A stretch of DNA of 64,000 bases from Myrica gale (taxonomy: Eukaryota; Streptophyta; Magnoliopsida; Fagales; Myricaceae). Location of the stretch: NCBI GenBank assembly GCA_963930655.1, contig OZ005603.1, positions 14,593,001 to 14,657,000 on the forward strand, given 5' to 3'. Position numbers and translations under genes: made by a program. The notes under the pieces were generated by a model. That model saw nothing but the letters and a program-made list of their open reading frames with translations, did no database searches and was not told the DNA's origin. Below are positions 1 to 15,600 of the stretch, one piece after another; the first letter of the stretch is position 1; every line of letters begins with the position of its first letter.

Positions 1-671
1 CTGAAATTCAACTAGAGCCCTATAAAAGGTTGGTTGCAACCTACATCAATGTTGTAAAAGTGTAACGAGACATGCTTGGGGCACTGAGCATGCCAGGGTA
101 AAAGCAGTTTTCAGTCTTAAAAGTAAGGCGAACTCAATTAAGCGCACACACTTTTTTGTTGACGGCCCAGGCACAAAAAGTACACCTTTTCATTCCTCCA
201 CAGTTCATGTGGTTCAATATGAAAAAGTCATTGGATCAGTGACCAATCGAAATTGATTTGACCACTGTTTTGTTATTCTCACTCCAATGCGATGGTTCCC
301 CCCTCTTTCCGGAACACTATCCTTTCTTGCTCTCTTTAACCATCATGAGCTGGACAAAAATAACATAAATATTTCCTTCTTTATTAATTTTTTCTTCTGT
401 CCAGAGCTCTTCATTGTTGTCGTACCCTTACATAAAAATCTAAGAAACAGTGTATGATCAGGTGTGCACTTGCGGTGCTTTACACGCAGGCTTCATAAGG
501 CCTTTGCAAATAAGTTCAGTTGAAGCTTTCAACAACCCTATCCCCCCCCCACCCACCCACCAAGAAAACAGAACACAAGATAACAGGTTCCCATGGACAA
601 CAGAAAGCGAGTTCTAATACAGAATTTGAATTGAGAAAAAGGAAAAAGGCCAGAGAAGACCTTGTGCCTAC

Positions 672-3600
672 CTTTCTTGGTCATCTCCCAACCGCAGGGA
701 AGATAAAACAACTTCAGCAGATTCATCATCAAAGTACACATCCTGCCAAGTACCCACAAAAGAAACTTATCCATAATTAATCTACTTCCCAATCAAACAG
801 CCAGCTATGAGAGAAAGACAACAGTTGCTATGTATGGAATGCATGTGAAGTGAGACAATGATCAAAAGCATGCAAGCGATAAAAAAAACTCTCATACTTT
901 TTTATTCCCCAAAACACCACTCCTCGATGTAGACTACCCGGGAAAAAAAACCGGGGGAAAAAACGCAAGCACTATTTTACTTGACAGCCTACCGCTGGAT
1001 GTAATCACCACTAACCAGGAGGGATTATGACTAATGATAGCCCCGTAAACTCCAACTAAACAATTTACTCAACAGTTAACATATTTCTTTTTTTTATATA
1101 AGTAACAGTTAACATATTTCTTTAGCCCACATAAGTTTGTCTTGGCCTATGACTTAAGAAAACTGATTCATGTATGGCTCATCACAATACAACTGTTCAT
1201 AAAATAACCAAATTTACTTTTTGCACGACATGCATTCAAGTTAACAATATTAAATTCATCCCCAACAAATAAAGCAGATAATATCACACAGTATAATTTC
1301 CAGGAAGAACAAAAGGCATATAAAACCATATCTTCGTTTAATGGTAAAACAATGACTGCACAGCAAATCACTCTTGAAGCACAATGCCACAAACAATCTC
1401 TAAAAGGGAGAAAAAAAAATTCCCCCAGTCACCTATTTGAACCAAAAGAAAAAGAACTGCCTCTTTTGTAAGGGTTTAGTACTCATAGTTACTAAAAATA
1501 TTGGTCTTCCTCTATCAACTTTACACTAAAACGCTTTCTGTGACGTCTTCTATTGGTGATAAACTCAATTCCTGGCTAAAACCTCTACCAGGATAGTGGA
1601 AAGATGATACCTTTCATATACCTAAGATCATTCTAGGATAGTGGAAAGACATAGGGCTCAACAGACAAAAACACATGAACAACCATCACCTTATATTTTT
1701 CTACCAACATAGTGGAATTACCAAGATTCTAATAAGAAACCCCTGTTAATTCTATTCAAAAGATCAGCCTTCTTACTCATACCGAGAAGTCTGTGTATAT
1801 CATACCTCATCATCTCGTTCAAGCGAGCCATGACCCTGAAAAAAATTACACATGTAAATGAACAATAATCCAAGAGCTGTACAACAATTGGACACAGTTA
1901 TGACCACAGTAGAGTAATAGGATGAACAAAAATAGGAACGAGTCAGAAAAAATAAACTAAGAACAGTCAACAGTGCAGTCACAGACAGTGTGCCACTGGC
2001 CTCTCTGTGGTGTTATATGAAATACAGGAAAATAAACATTCATAAGGCACGGTTCTTAATTGCTGAATACAGTTAGAACTCATGACACTTGAACCGAACA
2101 AAGAACATGATCAGGGAGATAGCAGATTAAACTGGAAATAGGCTTACTAGTTGGGTAAACCAGTGTAACTTCAATTGTTTGTATCTAGACCCCAAGATTA
2201 AGCTCTTCCATAATCTAGGGACCATAAAGTGAGGTTGTCCAAATGTCTCGAGAGAAGATAATAGAAAGCACAAATAGGCAAATGTTAGTATCAGCTTTAT
2301 TCCTGACTCGAGCATCACATGGAAAAATGAATTCAGGAGAGGATCTAATCTTCATTCTGTATTTATTAGCTAAGGCTCTTCAGGGGCATTTTTTGGGTTG
2401 GATTACTTGGTAGCTTGAGGAAACATGTGAGTATGGAGTTTAAGTAGCTGGAAAATAAAGAAAGCTGAAGAGTAAGAAAACATAAATTCTGTTCGTATTA
2501 TGCTCTCTTGTGTTGTTTTCTTGAATTTTGTTGCAAATACGGTGCACATGATTTCGTAGAATCACTTAGCAATCACAAATGAATAAGGTATTCTGTCCAC
2601 ACTTTATTCAACATTTCTTTTAGGTACAGGCGTACAGCCCAAAAACTAATAAGATGGGTCATGATGGATGCTCATAGATGTAAACCTCATACATCCTGTC
2701 TTTGTAGCTAACTCCAATAAATCGTAGCCGTTATAGTAAGATCCTCTCCCCACTCTGCCACCTCCCTTATTTTTAAGTACCATTATCGGAAAAAACCTTA
2801 ATTTTCTCCCATTTGTAATTCTGGCAAACATAGTTTTTTTTTATAAGTAATTCTGGTAAACATAGCTGTTTCTTATCTTCAAAGACTACATAGAACTAAA
2901 CTAAGAGCTATGATAACAAGTCAAAAAAGGTACCTCATCCATATCATCGTTGCTGTAAATGCCATATCGAAAAGCCTGGCTTAAGTTATTCGCTAGGGCT
3001 GCAACATCATAGTCTCTATCTTGGTAATCATCATCATCGCTATCCCTAGTCCGATCTTGCAATGCTGTCGGCCGCCTGTTAGAAGTGATCAAACATGATG
3101 AATATGAAGGAGAAAGGGCAAGGAGGCAAGCAGTAAAAACGTCACATTTTTACATTAGCCATGATTATTACCCACTTGATTTCTCAATTTTATACCCAAC
3201 GTATCAACATATGAGAGGTATCAAACATGAAGAGTTTGCGGGTATAAAGGGTAACTGGGGCTCAAAGCCATGCCCAACTTACCTCACTTATTGACAGCCT
3301 TACTTACATTTTTTTTATAAGTTAAACTTTATTAAAGAAGAATGTTCACAGTACAAGAGACTATACCAAAAACATCTAAACCATACAAGCTAAAAAACAA
3401 AGGAAATCCGGATAACCCGAAAAAGGACACCCTCAAACGCTCCAAAGACAAAGCCTTGTCCTGAAAGTATCTACCATTCATTTCCCTCCACAAACTCCAC
3501 CAAATACAAGGAATCATCTTCCAAATGGCCGATGCAATTGGATCTTCAAACTTCCTCCTCCAACACTTCAACCACCCTCCTAGGCATAACCCAAGCAAAG

Positions 3601-6600
3601 TTCAGACTGCTAAGCATATGCGACCACATCCTTCTTGCAACCGAGCAGTGAAGAAGGATATGATCAACTGACTCTCCATCACTCTTGCACAAATAACACC
3701 AATTGATCAAGCAAACGTCCCTCCTCCTTAAGTTGTCAATAGTCAGAATTTTCCCATGAGTAGCCTCCCAAACGTAGAAAGCAACTCTAGATGAAACCGA
3801 AGTCTTCCAACACTGGCGCAAATTATATAGCCCATGGGACAGAATTGCTTAAAACCAACAAGTAACATGTCACTGTTCTGACACACCATTGTTGATCCTA
3901 TGGCAATCGGATCATTTGATACACTAGTAACACTACCATGAGAACATTTCATAACTTCTTCATTAATTCAGCTTGAAAAATGTATTAGCTTAGTGATGCT
4001 GTATAATGAGAAAGCAACCAAACACCTAAAACAAATTCACCATGAATTGAATATATATCCAGTGGGTCTTGCAAGACCTCGCCCTCCACCTAGCTCTTAT
4101 GAGAGGAACTAAGAGCCATTTGAGCAGAATACCATTTGCACCTAAACAGATGCAGTTTCAATGAGTAGGTTGGGTTGGGGTTCAGATTTATGGTTTTCAT
4201 CAGGCTGGCCTGCTAATGGCGACTGATTGCAGATGAAAGTCGAAGGTTGAAATGAAAGAGTGATTTCTAATGACATAAATCTTGCCTATTTGGACCGTGC
4301 ATGGAATAATCACTAGTACATGAGAAAACATTAGTTTCGTTCCCTCAAGCCTTTACCAGTGTACTTTGAACTGCATATGAGAGACTAATAACTTTGAGGT
4401 TAAGAGAACATACCCACAGGCCCACTGATAGACATTTTCCACCGCATTCCGCTGTGATAGAATATTTGTATACCAATCTTTCCATTCACTATTTTCCTGG
4501 TAAACGGTAAAACCGCTATAAACAATGAGTCTGAAGATGAAAATGCTTAAGGGGCAAATGGTCATTGAACTTTTGCAGCAACAATTCCAAATACATTTTA
4601 CAGATAAACGTGTTTGATAACAACACCACAAGCAACCTACTAATTATGATCCAAAGTGGAAGTCACAGTAGAACTACCAGGTATCTTTTGATCTCATTGA
4701 AACATAGTTGGAACAACCAGATATTTTAGCAATCAAATTTCTGGACAAATTAACTTTTAAAGGCCAAAGAGCCATCATACTGAACTTGACTATAATATAG
4801 ACACGACACAACTTCTCAAAGAGAATACAAACATACTGATATGATAAATACATCAATAAGGACAACTATTTGAGACTCGGGAATAAACCTGTAAATGTGC
4901 CAGAATCTCACTGCTGCTATTCCCCAATTGAACAAGTTTGTTAGATATTCGTGTTAAGTGTCCAATATTCCCTATCCTAGTGGGTGATCTACCCTCAGCA
5001 GGGACAGTTGGCTGCAGACACAAGAAAAAAATAAACATCCTCAAATATCGATTCCACATAATGCAGCCAAATATCCAAAATGTTACTAGACTGTAGAAAG
5101 AGAAGTAAGACCTCTCCTGAGATGGAGATATTGGTTATCTAGAGAGCAATGCACCACTACCTTGTTTGAATCAGTTGTCAAGTTGTTGTTCTTTTCAGCT
5201 TCAAGAATTCTCCCAATGAGATTGCACTCATTAAAAAGATGTTCTATAAGAGGAGCATTCTTGCTCTCCAAGCATGACACTATGATATTCTCTATGTGAT
5301 GGTGCAGGAAGTTATTATATGGGTACCTTCACAAGCAAACAGAGGAATAAGGGTAGTATCCGCTTGCTATTCAGAAATAACAATTTCTTTTTCCCAACTT
5401 ACTCAAAGAACAAGTCTAAAATTCTTTGTACAGCACCAAGATGGATTAATTCCTTCTCCGCAGCTTCGCTGCCAACTGTCACTAAAACTGAGATGAACTC
5501 TACAATCTGAAGAACTCCATTATCAGTAACAATCAGCTTAAGTTGCCAAGATGGCTAATCTGCATCCGCAGATACATTCTATAGAGAATATGGATCTCGA
5601 ACAAATATTAGCCAACATATACAACCAAATTAAGATGACCAGCAACCAGTAACAGTCCACAATTACAGAGGAACCACATTTTAATATTCAATCTTCTACT
5701 AAACTGAAAAGGATCTGAAACACCCATTTTACCTTTAGGCGATGTTTTCCAAGAGGTGGCTGCAACTTTCCATATGTAGTTAACAGGAGATTCTCTGCCG
5801 ACGAAACATCCAAAAGCTTGAGTAAATCACCTGCAGTATAATATCTGGTCAATATTTACTTTGTCTTGGGAAAGAAATGTACTCAACAACTGTATCGGCA
5901 GACATAATCTCTTCTCCAGGATTACCATAACGATCCTCACACCTGACTTAATAAGTTAGTTCCCATGTGCTTAATACTATCGTGTCAATCGATTCAGCAG
6001 CTTCAGTGTCCTCCATGGTTGGTCTCTATATTGTGGGTTCTAATCCTAATATGGATTCTTGTGGGCCTGACCCCAGTATACCAATACCAAGGCATCTAAC
6101 AATTTCAAGAAATTATAGAGCTTCCATTCAATGCAAAAGTTGTTGACACAAAGTTTACCTGGACAGAGTATATCCGCTGGCAAAGTTCACTCCCATATGC
6201 TTATGAGCACATTCATGTCACCCTCAACTAGCAAAATTGCCACCCAAACTTGTTTGTTCTAACATGCCAAACCCACAATTTGTTACAACTCCACAGGTAC
6301 ATCAAAAGAGTTCTCATGCAGTCTGAATTATTAGTTGCATTCGTATTCTAAAAACTTCTCGATAAAATACTCATTAACTCCTGCCACAGAATTCAGGCCT
6401 CCAACTACATTGGATAATTTTATCTACTGTCAGTATTTTATCCAAGCACCTATCCACAAAAAAAAGGGCAACATTTCTAGAGACCTCCGCTAACTGATGG
6501 GTGAAGTTGAGTTGTGAAGTTCAGCAAACTGATCTCATGGGAGAAAGGGTTACAGTCCTCAATCCACTCAAAATATCATTTAACAAATTGGACCTTAAAC

Positions 6601-9600
6601 TTTCCACTCAGCAACAACTCCCAACACAGCATATGAAGCTACAGAAGTAAAGCATCTTTAAGGCCCAAAATCCCAACACACATCATGTCAAAGACAAATC
6701 CTCCAGCTATCTACTACACAATTAACATCCTCCCCAAAAAAACTGCCAAGCACTCCTATTACTTCTCCACAAAACCTTTCCCATCCTCACACACCTTGCT
6801 CTTATTTTATGAGTCATCTTCTCTTCACTCTCTCTATCATTTTTTTTTTGACAAGTAAGATTACCTTTATTAAAAAAAAAGTGTAACAGTATAAAGGACT
6901 ATACTGAGACACCTAAACCATACATGCTAAGAAACTAAGGATTAACTTTTTTTGACAAGTAAGACACCTCTCTATCATTATGAATGTGAAAGTGAAAACC
7001 TCACTCCAGCAGGAATGTTAGGAAACATAATCCTAATAGGGAAAGGCCAAAGTAAATCGCTGGTGAAACTTTAAACAAAGGACTACTCATAAGGTTTGGA
7101 AGAGATAGTTCCCAGATAGAATAAGAAAATAGAGAGAATCATGGATATGTTCGTTTTCACAATTTTTTCAGGATTCTAAGTATATTCACAAATCTACCAC
7201 CGAACATATTTAGAATTCAAACACAAACACCAATACATTTTACACAATCTCCAACAATTTTTTAATTTTTTATTCAACATAAATTGTCTCTCTATACTTT
7301 TTCACATAACTCTAATACTTTTTTATTAAACAATTACATCCAATCATTTCTCTCTCCACTTTACACAAACACCAATAAAACACTATTCAACATAAAAATT
7401 CACAACTTCTCTAAAATCCTACATTTTTACTCAACACGAACATAACCTAGGGGAAATGTTAAATAGTCTAGAAACTGAAAAAAAATAAAAATAAAAAACA
7501 TGAAAGAAGTTACCCTTACTTAGGCTTTCTAGCATGCCTTCAACAGTCTCAGGATTAGCAACTATTGTAGATCCCTGAGGTATTTGGCGGTTGTATGCAT
7601 GATATACTCCGAAGGTTAGCCTCTTAGGGTCTAACAAAGATATGCACACAGACAATGAGTTGACAAGAACAGACTTTGGTCGTGAGTCTTCCAAAGCATG
7701 ACGAAATAACCTTCCTATAAAACTGCAACCACAAAATTATACACTTTATATCATCAACTGAAAAGCCATAGCAGAACAATATGCATATTCCTAACATGAG
7801 ATGGAAATTAAATGCTACCTTGGGCTGGAAATTTTAGCAGCAAGCCCAGGTGGAGCAAATCGAGTAATAGCGCAAAGTGTTTCAGCTGCATTAACGTGAA
7901 CTTCAGGAGAGTCCTGAAAAAAGCATATTTCTATAAATATTTCGTTAACATCAATCTGCCATTCAAAACTACTACAGATGATCCCCTGACAAGACGAGCA
8001 ATTTACGAAAACAGTTGCAGTATATGCTGACGCGACACAAAAGACTATCTAAAGCCCAGATTATCCTGCCTCCATTCTGCATATTTTTTTACAATGATAT
8101 ACAGCGGTAGGGAACATAAAAATAAGAACAAGATAGAAACTGATTTTATTACATCTTAACATGCTAACATTACTGTAATTATTGATCAGCAGGTGGTAGC
8201 AAACAAAATTTGGAGGGAGAAAATAGGTTTAACAAATTCAAAAGTGAATTTGCACAAGCACAAATATGTAAAAATGCAAAACACCAAATTTCCTTCCAAT
8301 GACTAAAAATAAGGAGAAGTTAAACTCAAAAATATTTGTGTATTTGAACAAGCACATGTAAACATGCATGACACCAAATTAATTTCACATTGCAAAACAC
8401 TAGAAGTTACAGTTAGACTTAGAAAAAGGAGGGAGGGTCAGTCTTAACACTCTTTCGTAATGACACCCCAAACTGACTGACTTTTAAGCACTTGCAAACC
8501 TAAATCGATAGTCTAGTGATATTTTGTACCCTCTATTACATTTTTTAACCAGAATAGACTAAAGTAGGTCATAAGAGTAACCAGTCACCCTTAACATGAC
8601 TTCAATGCCCTTCCATACCAGTTCACCATCTTTATTTGTGTGTGTCACTGTATTAGTTTCATTTGAATCGCCTTTCAAAGGCTAAGATGTCAGCAGAACA
8701 CAAAAGGAGGTGGGGAGGGGGAAGCATCTGGTGTGCTTTAACCCAAACCCCTTCTCAATTCCATGATAAGTTTGTTGTCTCCTTCATTTAGTCGGCACCG
8801 CCATTGGCTACCAACAACTTAGAAATGACGTGTCCAGAAACTTGCAACTTTAGTGGACATTCTCAAGGGAGAAGGACCTCATTTCAAACTTCAAATTAAC
8901 TTCTCTCATGATGCTGCTTTCCTGGGGCTCTGCACCTTTGCTTTCAAAGGACTATCAATAACTTTGGGTTCACTGGCAAAAGTAAATTTCTCTAGAAATT
9001 GTGTTTGGCCATAGAGAAAATGGAGAAGTAAAGAATCCAGAGCTTGAATTTAAAGTTGTTAATTTGCAGTGCCGGTGAAAATAACAAATGAACTTGTCAT
9101 TGGCGTGCAAAGGATAAGGATGGTGACACAGTTGAAGAGGATGATTGTCGAGACTCGCTACCATCTCCAATCCCTACATGTGATGATGTAGCACTGTCAC
9201 GGTGGTTTTATGCCAGGCCTGTGTATTATTTTCTTTTGAGCATAGCCATGTGTGTTTTGTGTCGCCTTTTTTTTCAATTTTCTACATGACTTGTGCGTGC
9301 CCCTGGGGAGACGATGAAGACAAGAACAAGTCCACATGTCAACCTTTCAAAACATGGGAAACTGAGGCAATATTACTTCCCATGTGGCAAGGAATCAACT
9401 TACATTCCTACATTGTTGACATATGCTCGACTGAAGAAACAAATGACAAAAACAAAAACTCTTAAATAGACAATTTGGTCATTACAAGAGAGGTAAATAC
9501 ATGTGCAGGGCATGTGATATATTTGTCATCCATTTGAACATTATCATCTAATGGAGGGTGCAAAATAAGTCTCAAAATTCAATTCAAGGTGCCAAATACC

Positions 9601-12600
9601 AAAACTTGACTTTGGAGGTGCCATTACCAAAAATCTTACATTGACATATCCACGACATACTCTTATCCTCTTTCCAATTCTCAACATAGCATCTACAATC
9701 CACTATAGAACAGTAAGATACAAAGTGATGCGGCAGCGACAGAATGATTTCAGAGAAAAACTCCACTTTGGAACCTAAAAACTCAAGCTACGAGTCGCAT
9801 GACCCAGAAAATGTCCAGTCAACGACTGACAGTGCACATGCTGGTTTGTTAGGTTATATTACTCGTCTGCTCTTTTCTCAAGTTTCTACAGACAAGGTAT
9901 TATGGTATTTCTGCATGTGACAAGTGGGCCCTCGTTGTAGACCATGGGCCATAATTTGTTAGTATTTGACTCTTTCTTGCTTAATAGGTCTTTATACATG
10001 ATTGCCACTTAGTTTATTTCCTTAAAGTGTGTTGTTTCCAAATTTAGTCCTACTGGACCAAGGAAAAGTCAATGCCTACAAAACGCTCCCTTTCACTGGA
10101 CCGCCTCCCCTTTTTCTTTTTACCCTCTTTCATTTTTCTTGATTAACATTCCCATCACCATTATATTCACTATCTCCAGCTTTCAAGATCCCTCTTTCTT
10201 GCCACCCTTTGATCCAAGTCCAGCTCTTGTTCCAACTTCATTTGAAACCCTTAGCCCCAAAAATTTGTCCCAGCATTTAGCTACAAAGTCTCATTATGCC
10301 TAATCAAACCGCTTCAATAAACCACTTTCTTGAATCCCATCAGTCAAATTTCTTCAAGAAACAACCGTTATTGCATTTGTTTCCTTTCTTTCCCGGCCTG
10401 TAAGCAAAGATCCAAAAGGATGAACGTATTCTACAATTTAAGAACTTAGACTACAACTTCTTAAATCATAGCCCAACGTATAAGCATCCATCCACATGCA
10501 GGTTATCGAACCTGTCCTGCTTCACCAAGGTTGCTCTGAGCAATAGTATCAAAATAAGAAGTTAAATCCTTGCCTAGTGACAGGGAGGGGAAAAAAGAAA
10601 TAGGAGTGAATTCCTGGTAATACCAAGGCTTTGATTGTTTTCCGCAAAACACATTTTATCCTGAATTGTGTTTGGTAGGGGCAATAAAGAGGACTCAGCG
10701 GAAGATGATAATCTGGTCAACTGAAAATATATGGCAAGAGTCATAAAAAATTCGAATCCAAGATAGGTAAGCCATTTTCCAGGCATTCTTCTCTTCCTCC
10801 CCTAAGGTAGTCTTCCCCCCCCCCCACACACCCACCACAAAACACAATCTCATACCTGGAACCACCCCCATCTTTGCATCTATCACTCCTATGCTTCACA
10901 TGCAGTGGCAGCACCACTAATTTTAGTGATGGTGCTCTATGCTTTGTATGAAAAGAAGCCTAGCCCTCTCACATCAACATTGACTGCATCTTCATCTCAC
11001 GGTTGCTGAGGCAGCAACTCCTAGAATGCAGTACCTATTACAATCACACACAAACTGAACCCACTCAAAACAATGGGCACTGCAGTCCAACTTATTCCGA
11101 ATTCACCAGACATGAGAAATGACGGAAGGAACAGAAACACACTCAGATTAGAGGAGTGGGAGACCATGTTGTCAGAAATGGCGGCATCATCAAGCTCAGA
11201 GTATGGTAAATCTGGGTGTTGAAGGAGGGAAGATGGCATTGGCTAGGCTGGGAATTTTTCGATATTTGTTTCTGTTGTCAATCTTTTGGTGGATTTCTTA
11301 TTTCATATTCTTGTTGATCTGTTATCGTGATCAATAGGAGTTGCAGTAGTGTTGCGGCCGAGATGCACAGAGTTTCAAATCCAACTTTCCACCTCTTAAG
11401 TAGGCGAAGAACAATTCAGCATATGATAGACGGGAATGGGGTATGAAATGAGAGGCCGAAACAAAACCGGAGATGAACCAGTCAATCCCTGGGTGGCAGG
11501 AAGCTCTTTAATAACATCAGGAAGAAGATAAAAACTACTATGTTCTCCAAAACAACAAAACGTAGTGACCTAGTGAATACAAAGAGGAACACAGTGTAAC
11601 ATGTAATGGAGAACAGAAGAAAATCAAGGAAAGAGCTCAATAGAGCACTGAGGCATGGTCATTTACATAAAGGGGTTTTTACTACAATTAATAGTACTTA
11701 CTGAAGAATTGAACTTGTCAACAATCATCTCTAGAACATCTGTTTCTTCTATCCACTGCATTGATTCCGTATAGTTTGCATACATGTGTTCATCAGCGCC
11801 AATCAGACGTATTAAAACCTGTTCAACAAGGAAACAGGTTCCCATAAACCACTCCGAAAACAGAAGTCCCCAAAAATTTTATAGCTGATGAATTTTCTTT
11901 TAATACAGAATGGGGTCAAAAGTTCAAGAGTGTCAATCACTGTTGTTTAACATAAAAGGACAAGACGTCAAATCAATTGGGAAAAAAAACACCTGCAAAC
12001 ACCAAATATAATGAAATGAACAATAAAAATCAGAAGAATATATAAACCTGTCCTTCTACATTGGATCACAAAAACACACGCACAGACTGCACAAAGCCTT
12101 TATTAAAATTGAACGTGAACCAACACATACTCAGCATTTGAATACCAAAGACAATAAATAAAATTGATCAACAACTAACCTCCATGACAGATGTAATTCC
12201 AATCAGGTCAACTAGCTTCCCAACTATCTCTGTATGAGCCTAGATGAAGACACAAGGCCAGTGCCAATCAGCAACATAAGAACAGGTACGTGATATACAT
12301 TTTCCCCTATTTATTAATATTAACCCTCCAACAAGGAGTATATTATTAGTTCAAGATGGCATAGTTCACTATTGTTGCCACTTGTACCCTCAATTTTTCA
12401 TCCATTTCCAGCTGCTAAGAATATGAATTAAAATATACCTCAAATGATTTTCTTGGTTATTCTCTCACAATCCTCTACATTTATGAATTCCACAGAAGAT
12501 CAGTTCTGCCATGACAAGTGTCAATCACATTCAAATGGTCATAAAACTTCCTAGTCAGTGAGACACAGAAGCCTGCTTTTGACATTACTAGTCAATAAAC

Positions 12601-15600
12601 TATGTTGACAAAAGAGATAAGGGAAACACTAACAGCTCCATTTGCAGCATGAGTCCATGCACCACCCCTTATCTCTAATGCCAAAGCAAATATGGAATGG
12701 GGCTACAGTTGCTTGAATAAGAAAAGGAGATCCAGCACAATATGAGGCTCACTAATATTGACCCGAAAAACGAAAAACAAGAACAAAAACCTACAGGAAG
12801 CAGCACCTTCCTCAATGGCCTTTTTCTTGGAAGTACAAAAATACATCCTGTATGCTACCACAGAATTTTTGATGTTTTCCTTTCATAGTTTTTCTATCAC
12901 CACACAAATGAAAGATATAGTCATTTATGAACACTTCAGACCATCACAAAAAAAAATCACCAAAAATTTAAAAGCATAAAAGCAGAGTATATATTGGTTA
13001 GAAATGATGCACTTACTTGAACATATCGCATAAAAGGAACTGTCTTACGCAACAACAGGCATATGACAACCTAAAAATAAGAAATTAGGGCACAGATGAG
13101 CCCACATAACACATTAGTTATAACTCCACTTCACACAAAAAAAAAGGAAAAAAGGAAGAGCTCAAATAGTCTCTATGACAACAAGTAATATTGACAATAT
13201 CATCCTACCAAAGTAGATAAACTTAGTTCAACAAAGAACTACCTTGCTAAAGTACCCAGCCAATAGTGTGCTATGGGGTTGTTCTGGTTCCAAAAAGGAA
13301 AACAACAATTTCATCAACTGCCAACAATCAACGAAAAAAAGTTATCAACCACAGAATAAGGTTTCAAAAAGTTATCGGGAGGTGAATAATTGAAGTTTCT
13401 AACCTCCTTGTCCTCAACCAAAGTTTTGAGTATGATATCCACTTCACAAGTAAAAATCTCACAGGCAATAAAAGGAAACCTGTGAACAGTATAATTTCAG
13501 AAAATAAATCACAAGTCACATCCCGCTGTAGAGAAGTATATGGGAGACAAAAGCATCCTACTTGAAAGTTCGCCTCTTTTCAGCATCCTCAGGAGCTTCT
13601 TCCACAATGTAGTGAATGAGTTGTTCTACCTGAGCTCTTTCTCGCAAACTGTGAGAAAAGGACAGTGGACAGACATCAAACAAGGCCAAAAGAAAATGAC
13701 ATGAAATTCCATTCCTAAGGTAATTAAAGATCAAATTTACCTTATCACTACGCTGAAAAGATTAGAGTGAACTTTTTGTAGTTTATTAGTTGATTTTTAA
13801 TGTAATACTTACATAACCCCCTCAACTTTACAACTTTAGCCAAGGGAGAGAGGATGACAATTAAAAGTTCAAAAAAATATTTCCTTTTTCCTGGTTTTTG
13901 GGGCAGAAGGTGGGGAGGATTGTGAAAAATTAATCGACTCAATTGCAGAGTTATACAGTGGAGAAAGAAAATTTCCATTATCAATAGTTGATACCCATTC
14001 CAGTACCCAATAATGACAAACAACTATCTGTACGGTATTCAAGACAATTGAAGCATCAATAATCCAGTAATTCAATTATCATATCCAGTTAGAAATTGAA
14101 GGATTAGCAATGTATTTATTTTAGGAGGCATCCCCAGTGATATCCTAAACAAAGAAAAACTAAGCTACAGATCTAATAGTAAATTGTGCGAAAGCAACAT
14201 TATTTTGTTCACCCCATAAGGCAGTGGTGACACAAAAAGCAAATTATAACTGACCAGACAACAATTCATATTTGTTGCTTGAGTAATCAAATAAAACAAA
14301 CACACAGCCAGCCAGCAACACAGATCCAATCAAAATTCACACGTACAAAAATTCACATTTTGACATGACATTTGTTTCTATGAGTGAATGAAGCCAAAAG
14401 AAACAAAATGTTAAAAATATTTTGTAAGTAGCAGCCTCGTTACTCATGGGAACTTGAAGTGATGTAAATATTACCTAAAAAGATGTGGCTTCAAAATATC
14501 ATATTAAAATACCTAAAAAGATGTGCATTGATAATTGTTCAAGAAAACTTTATTTTTATTTTTTTTTTATAAATAAGCCAATCTCATTAGAAAAGTGAGG
14601 ACAGTACAAAGACTATACCGCAACCACTATTCTAAACAAGCAAGAAAACTAACGAAATCAAGAAATTCAAGAAAGGGGCACCCAAGCACCGAGTTCACCC
14701 AAGAGAACAGTAAAGACAACAACACACCCTGCAACCTATCTAAAGACAAGGAACAATCCTCAAAACATCTATTATTACGCTCGCGCCAAAGAAGCTTCTT
14801 TGAAACAAGTTTCCAACACAATATTCTTCTTCCCCTTGAAAAACCATTAGTTCAAATGAAGATGATGTCCATATGAAAGAAAGGAAGGCCAATCCTTGGT
14901 TTGTGGTCCATTTCAAAATTACAGTTTTGCCAAAGATTTTGAATTCAGCAACCCTGTGCTCAGGTAATATTTTGCATCAAATCTCAACCTTTTTTCCCTG
15001 TTGTCTTTTATAAGAAATGAGAAAAAAAAAATTGATAAGTACAGAATAAGCAACAAATGATTTTATGACTTTTGCATATTGTTTCTTTCTAAACCATTAT
15101 CACAGAGATTTAAAACAGGGGCAATCAGAAAAATAAGGGTTGAAACCCCTAATGGTACACTGTAACTAATCCTATTTTCCATAACTCATCGAAACATAGT
15201 GATTAGTGTCCTTTAAAATATCTTCACAAAAAGCCTTCCTCCAGGGACATCAAGTGAGCATTAATATGAAAGTCTGTACATATCAATCATTCATTGACCT
15301 ACAGAAACAACTTCGAAGAAAAAAGACGGATGACTGTGGAAATAAAAAGAGAATTACAAATTAATAAGGCGGCCATTAAGAGCTTTGCATTCCTGAATAA
15401 TTTCATCCTCATCAAGAAGATCCTCTAATGTGAAATTTTCCTTATCCAAAATAGTCTCCACCTGCAATGAGCATATGACAACAAAAAAAGGCATAAAAAG
15501 AAACATAATTGAATTAAACATTCACAAAGACTGCATTTACCTTCCAAATTAGCAACAAGCAAGTAATATGAGGAGGGCCACGTAAAATTTCGCAACAGTG

